This document shows positions 38,281 through 45,706 of a stretch of 64,000 nt of DNA, piece after piece; positions within the stretch are counted from its first letter, which is position 1, and the number at the start of each line of letters is the position of its first letter. Under the pieces are notes generated by a model, which was given only the letters and a program-made list of their open reading frames with translations, searched no databases and was not told the origin of the DNA. Both the position numbers and the translations under genes were made by a program. Source of the DNA: Alphaproteobacteria bacterium (lineage in GTDB: Bacteria > Pseudomonadota > Alphaproteobacteria > Caulobacterales > Maricaulaceae); the NCBI GenBank assembly GCA_018222865.1, contig JAAEZM010000012.1, forward strand, positions 18,361 through 82,360. The letters are read 5' to 3'.

Positions 38281-38414
38281 GGAAGTGATCCCGTTGCCAG
38301 AGTATCAACGGCGCCAATCTACTCGAAAATGTCGGGAAGACGAGGAGTTTCCATGCATAAAAGAATAGAAGGGTCAGCATCATCGTGGATGCTGCCCCTT
38401 TCAGAGCTTCGGAG

Positions 38415-39401
38415 TTAGGCGTTGATAACTGCCATGCTTTCCTCATTATAGCGCGCGCCCTGGACTTTATCGGCGAGCGTATTGAGGGCAGTGATCTGCT
38501 CTGGGCTCAGCGTAAGATCATGCGCGCCAAGATTGGTTTTAAGGTTCGCGAGCTTGGTCGTGCCTGGGATGGTGAGCATGTTCTCACCCCGGCCCAGCAC
38601 CCAGCTGAGCGCCACCTGCGCGGGCTCGGCTTCCAGGCTGGCCGCGATCGACTTGATCTCCTCAACAAGCGCCAGATTCGCTTCAAATGCACCATCGGCA
38701 AACCGCGGCTGATAGGCACCGGAACGGTAATCTTCCGGGCGGTTTCGCGCTGTGAAACGGCCTGTAAGCATGCCGCGTCCAAGCGGTGAGTAGGCCACGA
38801 GAGAGGCGCCGATTTCATCCAGCATCGGGAATTGTTCAGCCTCAATATCGCGTGAGAAGATGGAGTATTCCGACTGCAGGGCCGAGATCGGGTGAACGGC
38901 ATTGCCGCGCTTGAGCGTCTCCGCTGAAGCTTCCGACAAGCCGATCGCGCGGACTTTGCCTTCTTCCACCAGTCTTGCCATTGCGCCGACGGTTTCTTCT
39001 ACAGGGCGCATGGGGTCCATGCGGTGCATGTAGTAGAGGTCGATATAGTCGGTTTTGAGCAGTTTGAGGGATTGTTCCACGGCACGGCGGGCATTGGCTT
39101 CTGAGCCATCAATGCCGGCAAGCTGGCCAGTGGATTTGTCACGTAAGGGGCCGAACTTGGTCGCGATGATGACCTCATCACGGCGGCCGGCGAAGGCCTC
39201 GCCGAGCAATTCCTCATTGGCGCCCATACCGTACATCTCGGCCGTGTCGAAGTGATTGACGCCCAGCGCCACCGCCTCGTGCAGGAGTTTGATGGCTTCA
39301 GATTTTTCTGTGGCCGGGCCGTAGAATTCAGACAGACCCATACAGCCAAGGCCGATTGGGTTTACGAAGAGGCCGGAGCGGCCGATTTCACGTTTGATCA
39401 T
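38415..39401 (-). CDS. Aldo/keto reductase
   Basis: A 328-residue NADPH-dependent aldo/keto reductase of the AKR11/12/13-like group. The catalytic residues are visible: Asp in HFDTAEMYG, the Tyr of the same stretch, Lys in IIATKFG, and His in YYMHRMDP. NADPH-binding segments are GLSEASAETL and PLGRGMLTGRF. The substrate is unknown. The ATG at 39401 starts MIKREIG; upstream frame is open but non-homologous. The 112-nt gap to the TetR gene carries a TGTGAG/CTCACA palindrome that recurs at the TetR gene's own start, so this gene is very likely under that repressor. Confidence 0.9.
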   Translation of the reverse strand: MIKREIGRSGLFVNPIGLGCMGLSEFYGPATEKSEAIKLLHEAVALGVNHFDTAEMYGMGANEELLGEAFAGRRDEVIIATKFGPLRDKSTGQLAGIDGSEANARRAVEQSLKLLKTDYIDLYYMHRMDPMRPVEETVGAMARLVEEGKVRAIGLSEASAETLKRGNAVHPISALQSEYSIFSRDIEAEQFPMLDEIGASLVAYSPLGRGMLTGRFTARNRPEDYRSGAYQPRFADGAFEANLALVEEIKSIAASLEAEPAQVALSWVLGRGENMLTIPGTTKLANLKTNLGAHDLTLSPEQITALNTLADKVQGARYNEESMAVINA

Positions 39402-39458
39402 GGTGCGATCCCCAGTTCTAAGGGTGGGATGGGATACTAACGCGCTGCCGTGAGCGCT

Positions 39459-39487
39459 CACTCACATATTGTGAGTGCAGGCTCACA
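39459..39487. promoter_or_regulatory. Overlapping palindromes before the aldo/keto reductase gene (TetR operator)
   Basis: TGTGAG-N6-CTCACA lies at 39470-39487. A second perfect palindrome, CACTCAC-N5-GTGAGTG, overlaps it at 39459-39477. A further half site, TGTGAG, follows at about 39500. The same 18-bp pattern occurs at the start of the tetR gene. Confidence 0.75.
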
Positions 39488-39513
39488 TGTCAAGTTCGCT
39501 GTGAGATTAAAGC

Positions 39514-40083
39514 TTAGATCCGCCAGGCCTGCCAAGCGCAATCGATCGCAAACTCGACCTCATCCTGGTCCCAGTTACGGCCTGTACTGAGCTGTTTGAG
39601 CATGGCAGTCAGCGGCGGAAAGAAAAAGGCAATCAGCACTGTGGGATCACCAGCGCGTATCTCGCCACTAGCCTGACCATCCTGGATGATCTTGTGGACA
39701 TGCCCCATTATCGCTTCATGGGCGGTGCCGCCCTCCAGCGAGGAATAGGCGCTTTCGGCGAAACGCTGTCCAAAGGTGAAAGCTGCCAGATCATTGGCAT
39801 AGGTCTGCCACATGCCAAGCCACATGGCGCGCGCCCGAGCCTGGATCGAGCTTTCCAGGCCTGTTTCGGCTGTGACCCGCTCAAACACATCCGCTTTCAG
39901 CTGACGATAGGCGGCGATGAACAGCTCATCCTTGCTCTTGAAATGCCGGTAGAGCGTGCCTTCTGCCATGCCGATGCGCTCCGCGATGGCCGCTGTCGTG
40001 GCGGCGCTGAAACCGGCCTCAGCGACCAGGTCGACGGCGGCCCGCATCAGTTTCTCGCGCGTATTTGCCGATTGAGTGAGCAT
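39514..40083 (-). CDS. TetR-family transcriptional repressor
   Basis: A 189-residue TetR regulator. The N-terminal helix-turn-helix (REKLMRAAVDLVAEAG, then ATTAAIAERIGMAEGTLYRH) is standard; the C-terminal ligand domain is not assignable. The ATG at 40083 is chosen over the open upstream frame because it overlaps an operator-like palindrome (see next). It lies upstream of the aldo/keto reductase gene on the same strand with 112 nt between. The pair of identical palindromes suggests it represses both itself and the reductase. Confidence 0.9.
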   Translation of the reverse strand: MLTQSANTREKLMRAAVDLVAEAGFSAATTAAIAERIGMAEGTLYRHFKSKDELFIAAYRQLKADVFERVTAETGLESSIQARARAMWLGMWQTYANDLAAFTFGQRFAESAYSSLEGGTAHEAIMGHVHKIIQDGQASGEIRAGDPTVLIAFFFPPLTAMLKQLSTGRNWDQDEVEFAIDCAWQAWRI

Positions 40084-40092
40084 GGACTCACA
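40075..40092. promoter_or_regulatory. TetR autoregulatory operator overlapping its own start codon
   Basis: AGTGAG-N6-CTCACA spans the ATG of the TetR gene (40081-40083). It differs in one base from the palindrome before the aldo/keto reductase, a strong hint that one repressor binds both. Confidence 0.7.
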
Positions 40093-40138
40093 TATAGGCG
40101 ATTTCCGCCCGTGGGCCAAAATCGCCTTTCAGATGTGT

Positions 40139-41086
40139 TTATTCGAGGCCGGCCAGATAGCGTTCTGCGTCCAGGGCCGCCATGCAGCCCATTCCAGCCG
40201 CAGTGACCGCCTGGCGGTAGATATCATCCGTGACGTCACCAGCGGCATAAACGCCCGGGATGGAGGTTTTTGGCGTGCCAGGCTCGGTAACGAGATAGCC
40301 GCCATCCTTGGTTTCAAGCTGATCGACAAAGAGTTCTGTGGCCGGGGAGTGACCGATAGCGATGAATACGCCGTGGGTGGATCTTTCGGTAATCTCACCG
40401 GTCTTTACATTCTTCAGGCGCACGCCCGTAACTGCCGGGAAGGGCTCTTCCTCGCCGGTGATCTCTTCCAGGACGCTATCCCAGACGACTTCCACCTTGG
40501 GATTGTTGAAAAGACGGTCTTGCATGACCTTCTCCGCCCGCAAGCTGTCGCGGCGGTGGACCAGCGTCACTTTGGAGGCCAGATTTGCCAGGTAGAGCGC
40601 TTCTTCAACAGCAGTGTTACCGCCGCCGACCACAACCACTTCCTTTTCGCGATAGAAGAACCCGTCACAGGTGGCACAGGCAGAGACACCGCCCGTTGAG
40701 AACTTCTTTTCGCTTTCCAGGCCCAGCCATTTTGCCTGGGCGCCGGTCGCGATGATGACACTATCGGCGGTGAAAACTTTACCGCTATCCAGGGTGAGCT
40801 TGAAGGGCCGCTGGGAGAGGTCTGCTTTCACGACAAGATCATTGATCATCTCCGTGCCGACTTTCTCGGCCTGGTCTTTCATCTGATCCATGAGCCAGGG
40901 GCCCTGGACCACATCGGAGAAGCCCGGATAATTCTCGACATCCGTTGTGATGGTCAGCTGACCGCCCGGCTGCAAGCCAGAAATCAGAACCGGCTCAAGC
41001 ATGGCCCGTGCGGCATAAATCGCAGCGGTATAACCGGCCGCACCAGAGCCGATGATGATCAGGCGCGAATGACGCGTCTCGGACAT
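40139..41086 (-). CDS. trxB: Thioredoxin reductase
   Basis: A 315-residue low-molecular-weight thioredoxin reductase using NADPH and FAD. The FAD motif is LIIIGSGAAGYTAAIYAAR, the redox-active Cys pair is in ACATCDGFF, the NADPH motif is VVVVGGGNTAVEEALYLA and the C-terminal FAD site is GVYAAGDVTDDIYRQAVTAAG. The ATG at 41086 follows AAGAGAA; a GTG at 41101 is in frame. It keeps thioredoxin reduced. It stands alone, its end 56 nt from the TetR start. Confidence 0.95.
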   Translation of the reverse strand: MSETRHSRLIIIGSGAAGYTAAIYAARAMLEPVLISGLQPGGQLTITTDVENYPGFSDVVQGPWLMDQMKDQAEKVGTEMINDLVVKADLSQRPFKLTLDSGKVFTADSVIIATGAQAKWLGLESEKKFSTGGVSACATCDGFFYREKEVVVVGGGNTAVEEALYLANLASKVTLVHRRDSLRAEKVMQDRLFNNPKVEVVWDSVLEEITGEEEPFPAVTGVRLKNVKTGEITERSTHGVFIAIGHSPATELFVDQLETKDGGYLVTEPGTPKTSIPGVYAAGDVTDDIYRQAVTAAGMGCMAALDAERYLAGLE

Positions 41087-41229
41087 GATATTTCTCTTCA
41101 CTCTGCGGCAGTCCGCAAAAACGCTGAGCGCCGCGAACCGTCAAATCTTCGGGTTTGAAACCAATATAGGAAGGGATTCGGCTTTCGCCTGCACCGGGCT
41201 GCAGCACGCTTTTGTGATCTTGCAGGTGT

Positions 41230-41682
41230 TCAGGGTTTGAGGGCCTGCACCAGCGACATGTCGCGACCGAGCGGCCAGCCAAATTCTCCAAACGGGTCAG
41301 TGAGTTCCGGGTTTTGATGTAGGAGGTAGGCCGCGTAAAGATGGGCCGAGCGGGTCCCGCTGCGACAATGCATAACCGTTTTGCCGTCTGTCTCCTCGAG
41401 CAATTGCGCGAGCATGAGCGTGAATTGCGGGTTCGCTCCATGCGCTCCGCCAATCGGCATCTCCACATAGCGCAGGCCCAGCGCTTCGCATGCCGCGACC
41501 GGATCGAAGCCGAGCCCCGCCATCTCCTCTGGTGTTCGCGAATTGACGATAAGTTTGACCCCGTCGTCCGCCCAGGCCTTCAATTCATCTGCGCTTGGCT
41601 GTCCGGCGAACCAGACCTCTCCATCAGACACCACAAGTGACGACATATTTCCCCCCAGGAGTTTCTTGAGCCAGTTCAACAT
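41230..41682 (-). CDS. DUF442 / TIGR01244-type phosphatase-like protein
   Basis: A 150-residue protein of the dual-specificity-phosphatase-like family (DUF442, often called beta-lactamase hydrolase-like). The phosphate loop is MHCRSGTRSAH (CX5R), preceded by KLIVNSRTPEEMAG with the general-acid region. The substrate is unknown; in some bacteria the domain is fused to a sulfide/persulfide enzyme. The ATG at 41682 overlaps the stop of the ELM1-family gene by 7 nt, so the two are coupled; an ATG at 41646 would remove 12 residues. Confidence 0.82.
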   Translation of the reverse strand: MLNWLKKLLGGNMSSLVVSDGEVWFAGQPSADELKAWADDGVKLIVNSRTPEEMAGLGFDPVAACEALGLRYVEMPIGGAHGANPQFTLMLAQLLEETDGKTVMHCRSGTRSAHLYAAYLLHQNPELTDPFGEFGWPLGRDMSLVQALKP

Positions 41683-42626
41683 GCTTCTTCTCTTGCGGCT
41701 TGCCAATTCTTGATCAAAAGCCGCGCCATGCGCTCGGTCTCAGCCAGGCGTGGATAGGTCCAGCGCTCCAAATGCCCCAGATAGGGTCTAAGAGCGCCAT
41801 GCCCTTCGAGCGCGGCATGAAGATAGCCAAACTTGCCGGGCGTGCCCTGCATGGGAAGTGCATAGACAGGTTTTCCGACCGTGGCCGCTTCAACCAGCAT
41901 ATTCGTGCTTTCTTCGGTCACGAAGATCCAGTCTGCCGCCGCGAGAAAGGCGAAATAGGGATTTGCGCCCTCGCCATCATAAAACCAGACGCCGGGGCGG
42001 TCTTTGAATGTCTCGGCAAGGCGCTTTTGAACATCGGCGGATGTGCGGCGCGAGACGGTGATCATCAGGCTTACGTCCTGTTTCACTAGTCCTTCGAGGC
42101 GCTCGATCAGGTAATCCGCAATCTCTGTGCTCAGTTTGAAACGTTTGGAATCGCCGCCAATGAGAATTGCGGCACGAGGCTCAGAAAGGTGTTCGATCTG
42201 GTCGGCAAATTGGTCGCGCGCCGCATCAAGCTGCGATTGCCGGATCCGGTTGGGCGAGCCCAACATGGTGAGGGTATGGCCTTTGCGCACCCGGTCATGA
42301 TCGGGGGCAATGATCAGATCGAAATCATCATAGCGCCCGCGTGGGTCCTGGACGTAAACGAAATAGGCGTCCGGGAATATCTGAGCATGCTTTCGCGCGA
42401 GCGGTATGGCGGCGCGGCCGCATCCGATCCAGAGGTCTGGCGCGGCACTGCTGGGGAGGGTCACATAGCGATCCTTGCGGACGATCACGCGGTGGATTGT
42501 TACGGGTCGATCGAGCTGTTCAGAAACCGCTTCTGCCAAGCCAAGGGCCTGGTTTTCAATGCCTCTACGTCCATCGGAGACGACCCAGATGGTATAGAGT
42601 GGCGGGCTGAATGCGCTGTCCGTCAT
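41676..42626 (-). CDS. ELM1/GtrOC1-family protein (putative nucleoside-diphosphate-sugar binding)
   Basis: A 316-residue protein matching the family named after plant mitochondrial ELM1: IWVVSDGRRGIENQALGLAE at the N-terminus, LWIGCGRAAIPLARK, ILIGGDSKRFKL, a C-terminal FVTEESTNMLVEAATVGKPVYALP. The fold is GT-B like and the bacterial members are thought to be glycosyltransferases, but no activity is proven. The ATG at 42626 begins the conserved part; the frame runs open to 42665. It overlaps the following DUF442 gene by 7 nt. Confidence 0.82.
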   Translation of the reverse strand: MTDSAFSPPLYTIWVVSDGRRGIENQALGLAEAVSEQLDRPVTIHRVIVRKDRYVTLPSSAAPDLWIGCGRAAIPLARKHAQIFPDAYFVYVQDPRGRYDDFDLIIAPDHDRVRKGHTLTMLGSPNRIRQSQLDAARDQFADQIEHLSEPRAAILIGGDSKRFKLSTEIADYLIERLEGLVKQDVSLMITVSRRTSADVQKRLAETFKDRPGVWFYDGEGANPYFAFLAAADWIFVTEESTNMLVEAATVGKPVYALPMQGTPGKFGYLHAALEGHGALRPYLGHLERWTYPRLAETERMARLLIKNWQAAREEAC

Positions 42627-42840
42627 GACCCTGTTAGAGAATGCACAGCGATGCGGGTCAAGCACTGCGCTGACTTACGAAACCTAGAGTGCACGGTGGG
42701 CATACACCGTTGGAGGATGAATACGTCTACCAGAGGGGAAAAGACGGAGTGAAAACCGACCGCAGGGGCGGGGGCTAGATCCACCCGACATCGCTCTCCG
42801 CCCCAGGCGGACTTATCGGATTGCTGCGGTGCAGCGGCAA

Positions 42841-42878
42841 TATCCATAAGTGTCAACGGCGTATCCATTCGTGCCAAC
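42841..42878. repeat. Two 17-bp direct repeats, 21-bp period, upstream of blaI
   Basis: TATCCATAAGTGTCAAC (42841-42857) and TATCCATTCGTGCCAAC (42862-42878) differ at three positions. A 21-bp period is two helical turns, so a dimeric or tandem-binding regulator on one face of DNA is possible. The position, about 100-130 bp before blaI, suits an activator site. Confidence 0.6.
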
Positions 42879-42914
42879 CCCAGTCTTGCCGGCCGCGGCC
42901 TATCTAACATTTTC

Positions 42915-42926
42915 GTCACTTGTGAC
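42915..42926. promoter_or_regulatory. Palindrome upstream of blaI (candidate self-operator)
   Basis: GTCAC-TT-GTGAC, a 12-bp palindrome 49 bp before the ATG of the BlaI-type gene. BlaI/MecI repressors bind short palindromes near their own promoters; the sequence itself is not the classic one, so this is a placement-based guess. Confidence 0.45.
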
Positions 42927-42974
42927 ATCTGTAGCGCGGTGTTACGCCTGTCGCACACCTGTCGAGAGGTTCGC

Positions 42975-43355
42975 ATGTCCAAGTCTAGCCCGGCTACGCC
43001 GTCACCTGCAGAGCTCGCCATTCTCAAACACTTATGGGAAGAGGGCCCGCAAAGCGCGCGTGAAGTGCAAAATGCCGTAAGTGAAGAGACGGGGTGGTCC
43101 TATTCGACGACCCGGACGCTGATCAGCCGGATGGCCGATAAGGGCCTGGTGTCAAAGCAGGACGTCAACGGGCTGGCTGTGTTCGAGGCGAAGGTCGAAA
43201 AAGTCTCGCTGATGAACCGAATGATCCGCGATTTTGCCGCCAATATTCTCGAAATTGACGGTCCGCTCCCTGCGACGGCCTTCGCCAAGAGTAGGTTTTT
43301 GAGCGAAGAAGAGGCCGCGCAATTGTCCAAACTGCTTGAGGAGGGCGACGAATGA
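42975..43355 (+). CDS. BlaI/MecI/CopY-family transcriptional repressor
   Basis: A 126-residue winged-helix repressor of the BlaI/MecI type: PSPAELAILKHLWEEGPQSA, WSYSTTRTLISRMADKGLV (recognition helix and wing), and a C-terminal dimerisation helix pair ending FLSEEEAAQLSKLLEE. In the classical system the linked BlaR1/MecR1 protease leads to cleavage of the repressor. The ATG at 42975 is used; the open frame starts at 42939. Its stop overlaps the next start (ATGA), so repressor and M56 protease are co-expressed. Confidence 0.92.
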   Translation: MSKSSPATPSPAELAILKHLWEEGPQSAREVQNAVSEETGWSYSTTRTLISRMADKGLVSKQDVNGLAVFEAKVEKVSLMNRMIRDFAANILEIDGPLPATAFAKSRFLSEEEAAQLSKLLEEGDE

Positions 43356-44956
43356 GCCTGGTCCTCAACGCCCTGATCTTGGCGGCCTTGGCCTCACTGA
43401 TAATGGGGCTGATCGTTATGGCCGCGGCCCGATGTGCAGAAGCGCTAGGCGCGCCGCTGGGCGTTGCCACCTGGCGTGTGGCCAGGCTGGCGATCCTTTT
43501 GCCTTTCATCGCGGGGCCCGTTCTGTCGCAAGTTCCGCAGGAGCGCCTGATGGCGCGCCCGGCTGTAGACATTGTACCGTCTGCGGATCCGCATCCTGGC
43601 GAGCTCGCGCCTCTGCCGAGCGTGGACTCGGTCGCGCCCGGTCTGGACTGGGGGCTGATCGCCGCGGTGATGCTTTGGCTGATTTATGGCGCGGGTTTGT
43701 TGCTTGCATTGATGGGAGCCTTGCAGCGCCATTATCAGCGCAGAGCCGTCTTGCGTGACGCCCTTCCGGCCAGCGCGCGTCTTCAATCCATGCTCAGGCG
43801 TCTCGCGGCTCCACTGGAGATCAAGGACGCGGAGCTAAAGGTTTCAGATGCCGTTCAAAGTGCTGTCCTGACCGGCTGGCGGGGAGTGATCCTGGTGCCA
43901 CCAGCCCTGGAAGCGGATCCGGAAGCGGCGCGCCATGTCTTGCTCCACGAGCTCACCCATCTCAAACGTGGCGATGAGCGCGAGCGACTTGTCGGGACGG
44001 CCTTGAAAACTCTTTTCTGGTTTCATTGGCCCTTGCGGCAGATTGAAAAACACCTCGAGGCCGCGCGCGAAATTGCGTGTGATGCCGGGGTCGTCAGCTT
44101 GCTGGGTCGTAATGCTGCCAAACCGTATGCGGCGACTTTGATCAGCATGATGAAGGCAGAACCGCAACCGGCTTGCGCGTTTGGGACCGACAGCCGGCGG
44201 TTCTGCGAGATGCGTATCCAGGCCATTGTCAGTGGTCGGTCGAGCAGCCGCCGGACCTCTGTGGTGTTCTTGCTCTTGGGTGGTTTGGCTGTAAGCCCCA
44301 TCGCCTTTGCGCAAAGTGTTCTGACCGACCGGGTTGAGCGTTTCGTGCCGGTCTATCTTCCCTCCCTCAGCGAGACCGCAACGGCGTCATCCGATCCGCG
44401 CCCAATACTTGCGGCGCTGCCGCCTACGGGTGAAGTCGAAGTTCAGCCCATATTGGTCGCCGGCGAGGCGGCATTGGCGGCACCTGCGCCGTTGGAAGCA
44501 CCCGCCCCGACCCCGCAACCGGTCAGCACCGGCACGCCATTGCGCACTTTCTCGCATCCGGTCAGCGGGGGGGGTATTTCGAGTGTGTACGGCCATCGGC
44601 CTTCGCGCCCGGGCGGCGCCCCGAAATTTCATCATGGCGTTGATGTCGCCGGTCCGACTGGCACGGATGTTAAGGCGGTAGAGGACGGCATCATTATCCA
44701 CGCCGAAGCTGGCTATAATGGCCATGAGAGCTGGGGCAATACGATCGTGATCGATCACGGCGATGGCTGGCAGACGCTTTATGCTCACCTCCATGATTTC
44801 GAGGTGGAGGTTGGCGACCGTGTAAGTGCAGGCGAGCGGATTGGTGGCATGGGCGCGACCGGCCGCGCGACCGGGCCCCATGTTCATGTCGAGGTGCATT
44901 ATAACGGCGAGCGCATGAACCCTGCCGATCATATTCCGGGACTTGAACACACTTAG
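43352..44956 (+). CDS. M56 (BlaR1-type) metalloprotease fused to an M23 peptidoglycan endopeptidase domain
   Basis: A 534-residue membrane protein. Residues 1-320 are an M56/BlaR1-type protease module: hydrophobic segments near 4-26, 43-60, 101-122 and 303-320, and the zinc motif HELTHLKRGD (His199, Glu200, His203) with EAAREIACDAG downstream. An Ala/Pro-rich linker (about 340-395) leads to a C-terminal M23/LytM domain. That domain has HHGVD (His427, Asp431), YAHLHD and GPHVHVEVH (His510/512): a complete active site. Classical BlaR1 carries a penicillin-binding sensor here instead. The M23 domain should lie in the periplasm after the last membrane helix. GTG/ATG start overlaps blaI. Greatest uncertainty: whether M23 senses or cuts peptidoglycan. 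Confidence 0.9.
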   Translation: MSLVLNALILAALASLIMGLIVMAAARCAEALGAPLGVATWRVARLAILLPFIAGPVLSQVPQERLMARPAVDIVPSADPHPGELAPLPSVDSVAPGLDWGLIAAVMLWLIYGAGLLLALMGALQRHYQRRAVLRDALPASARLQSMLRRLAAPLEIKDAELKVSDAVQSAVLTGWRGVILVPPALEADPEAARHVLLHELTHLKRGDERERLVGTALKTLFWFHWPLRQIEKHLEAAREIACDAGVVSLLGRNAAKPYAATLISMMKAEPQPACAFGTDSRRFCEMRIQAIVSGRSSSRRTSVVFLLLGGLAVSPIAFAQSVLTDRVERFVPVYLPSLSETATASSDPRPILAALPPTGEVEVQPILVAGEAALAAPAPLEAPAPTPQPVSTGTPLRTFSHPVSGGGISSVYGHRPSRPGGAPKFHHGVDVAGPTGTDVKAVEDGIIIHAEAGYNGHESWGNTIVIDHGDGWQTLYAHLHDFEVEVGDRVSAGERIGGMGATGRATGPHVHVEVHYNGERMNPADHIPGLEHT

Positions 44957-45044
44957 GACCACTGAACGTCAACGACCCCAACAGGTTTTCGTGGTCCGGG
45001 CGGATCAACTCTCACCCCGCGCCCCAACACCGGATCACGAGATA

Positions 45045-45075
45045 GAACGACCGGAGCCACATGCCCCGGTCGTTC
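45045..45075. repeat. Perfect 10-bp inverted repeat after the M56-M23 gene
   Basis: GAACGACCGG (45045-45054) pairs with CCGGTCGTTC (45066-45075) across an 11-nt loop. No T-run follows, so termination is uncertain. Confidence 0.55.
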
Positions 45076-45122
45076 GGTCGTGTCTGGTGGGACTTATTGA
45101 GCGGATGACAGACGCGCAATAC

Positions 45123-45148
45123 AAAACCGGCACCTCAGGAGGTGCCGG
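45123..45148 (-). terminator. Intrinsic terminator of greA
   Basis: On the minus strand, CCGGCACCT, loop CCTG, AGGTGCCGG, then TTTT (45126-45123). It begins 31 nt after the greA stop. Confidence 0.75.
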
Positions 45149-45178
45149 CTTGATTAAGTCGATCATGACAGAGGGGGA

Positions 45179-45652
45179 TTAGACCCACTCCACCGTCACA
45201 ATCTCATAGGATTTGAGGCCACCCGGTGCGTTCACCTCGACGACATCCCCGACCTCTTTATTGATCAGGGCGCGCGCGATGGGGGAGGAGATGGAGATCT
45301 TGCCTGATTTCACATCCGACTCATCATCCCCGACGACCTGATAGGTCGACTCTTCTTCGGTATCTTCGTCAAAAACCGTCACGGTCGCGCCGAACTTTAC
45401 CTGGTCACCACCAAGCTTGGCGACATCAATCACCTGGGCGCGGGCGAGCTTGTCTTCCAGCTCAGCCAGTCGGCCTTCGATATAGCCCTGACGTTCTTTG
45501 GCGGCGTGATACTCGGCATTCTCCGAAAGATCGCCGTGCTCACGCGCCTCCGCGATCGCCGCGATTACAGCCGGGCGCTCAACGGTCTTCAAATGCTTCA
45601 TTTCTTCGTCGAGGGCTTTGTGGCCCGCGGCGGTCATAGGAATCTTGTTCAT
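45179..45652 (-). CDS. greA: Transcription elongation factor GreA
   Basis: A 157-residue GreA that stimulates transcript cleavage by backtracked RNA polymerase. It has the N-terminal coiled coil ([22 protein letters not shown], ending [20 protein letters not shown] with the catalytic acidic tip) and the FKBP-like C-terminal domain with [20 protein letters not shown]. Start ATG 45652. A hairpin terminator follows. Upstream on the same strand lies the carB stop region, 54 nt away, but carB runs in the same direction and ends before greA, so independent transcription is likely. Confidence 0.95.
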   Translation of the reverse strand: MNKIPMTAAGHKALDEEMKHLKTVERPAVIAAIAEAREHGDLSENAEYHAAKERQGYIEGRLAELEDKLARAQVIDVAKLGGDQVKFGATVTVFDEDTEEESTYQVVGDDESDVKSGKISISSPIARALINKEVGDVVEVNAPGGLKSYEIVTVEWV

Positions 45653-45706
45653 GAAACCCTTATTCTCCGGGAGAACGGTAAACGCTAGCGCTGAGCGTCA
45701 CTGCTA

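Larger units (their letters stand above)
42627..42974. other. Gene-free region between the ELM1-family gene and blaI
   Basis: I see no coding frame in these 348 nt. They hold the divergent promoters of the two flanking genes, a tandem direct repeat and a palindrome (both listed). Confidence 0.6.
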
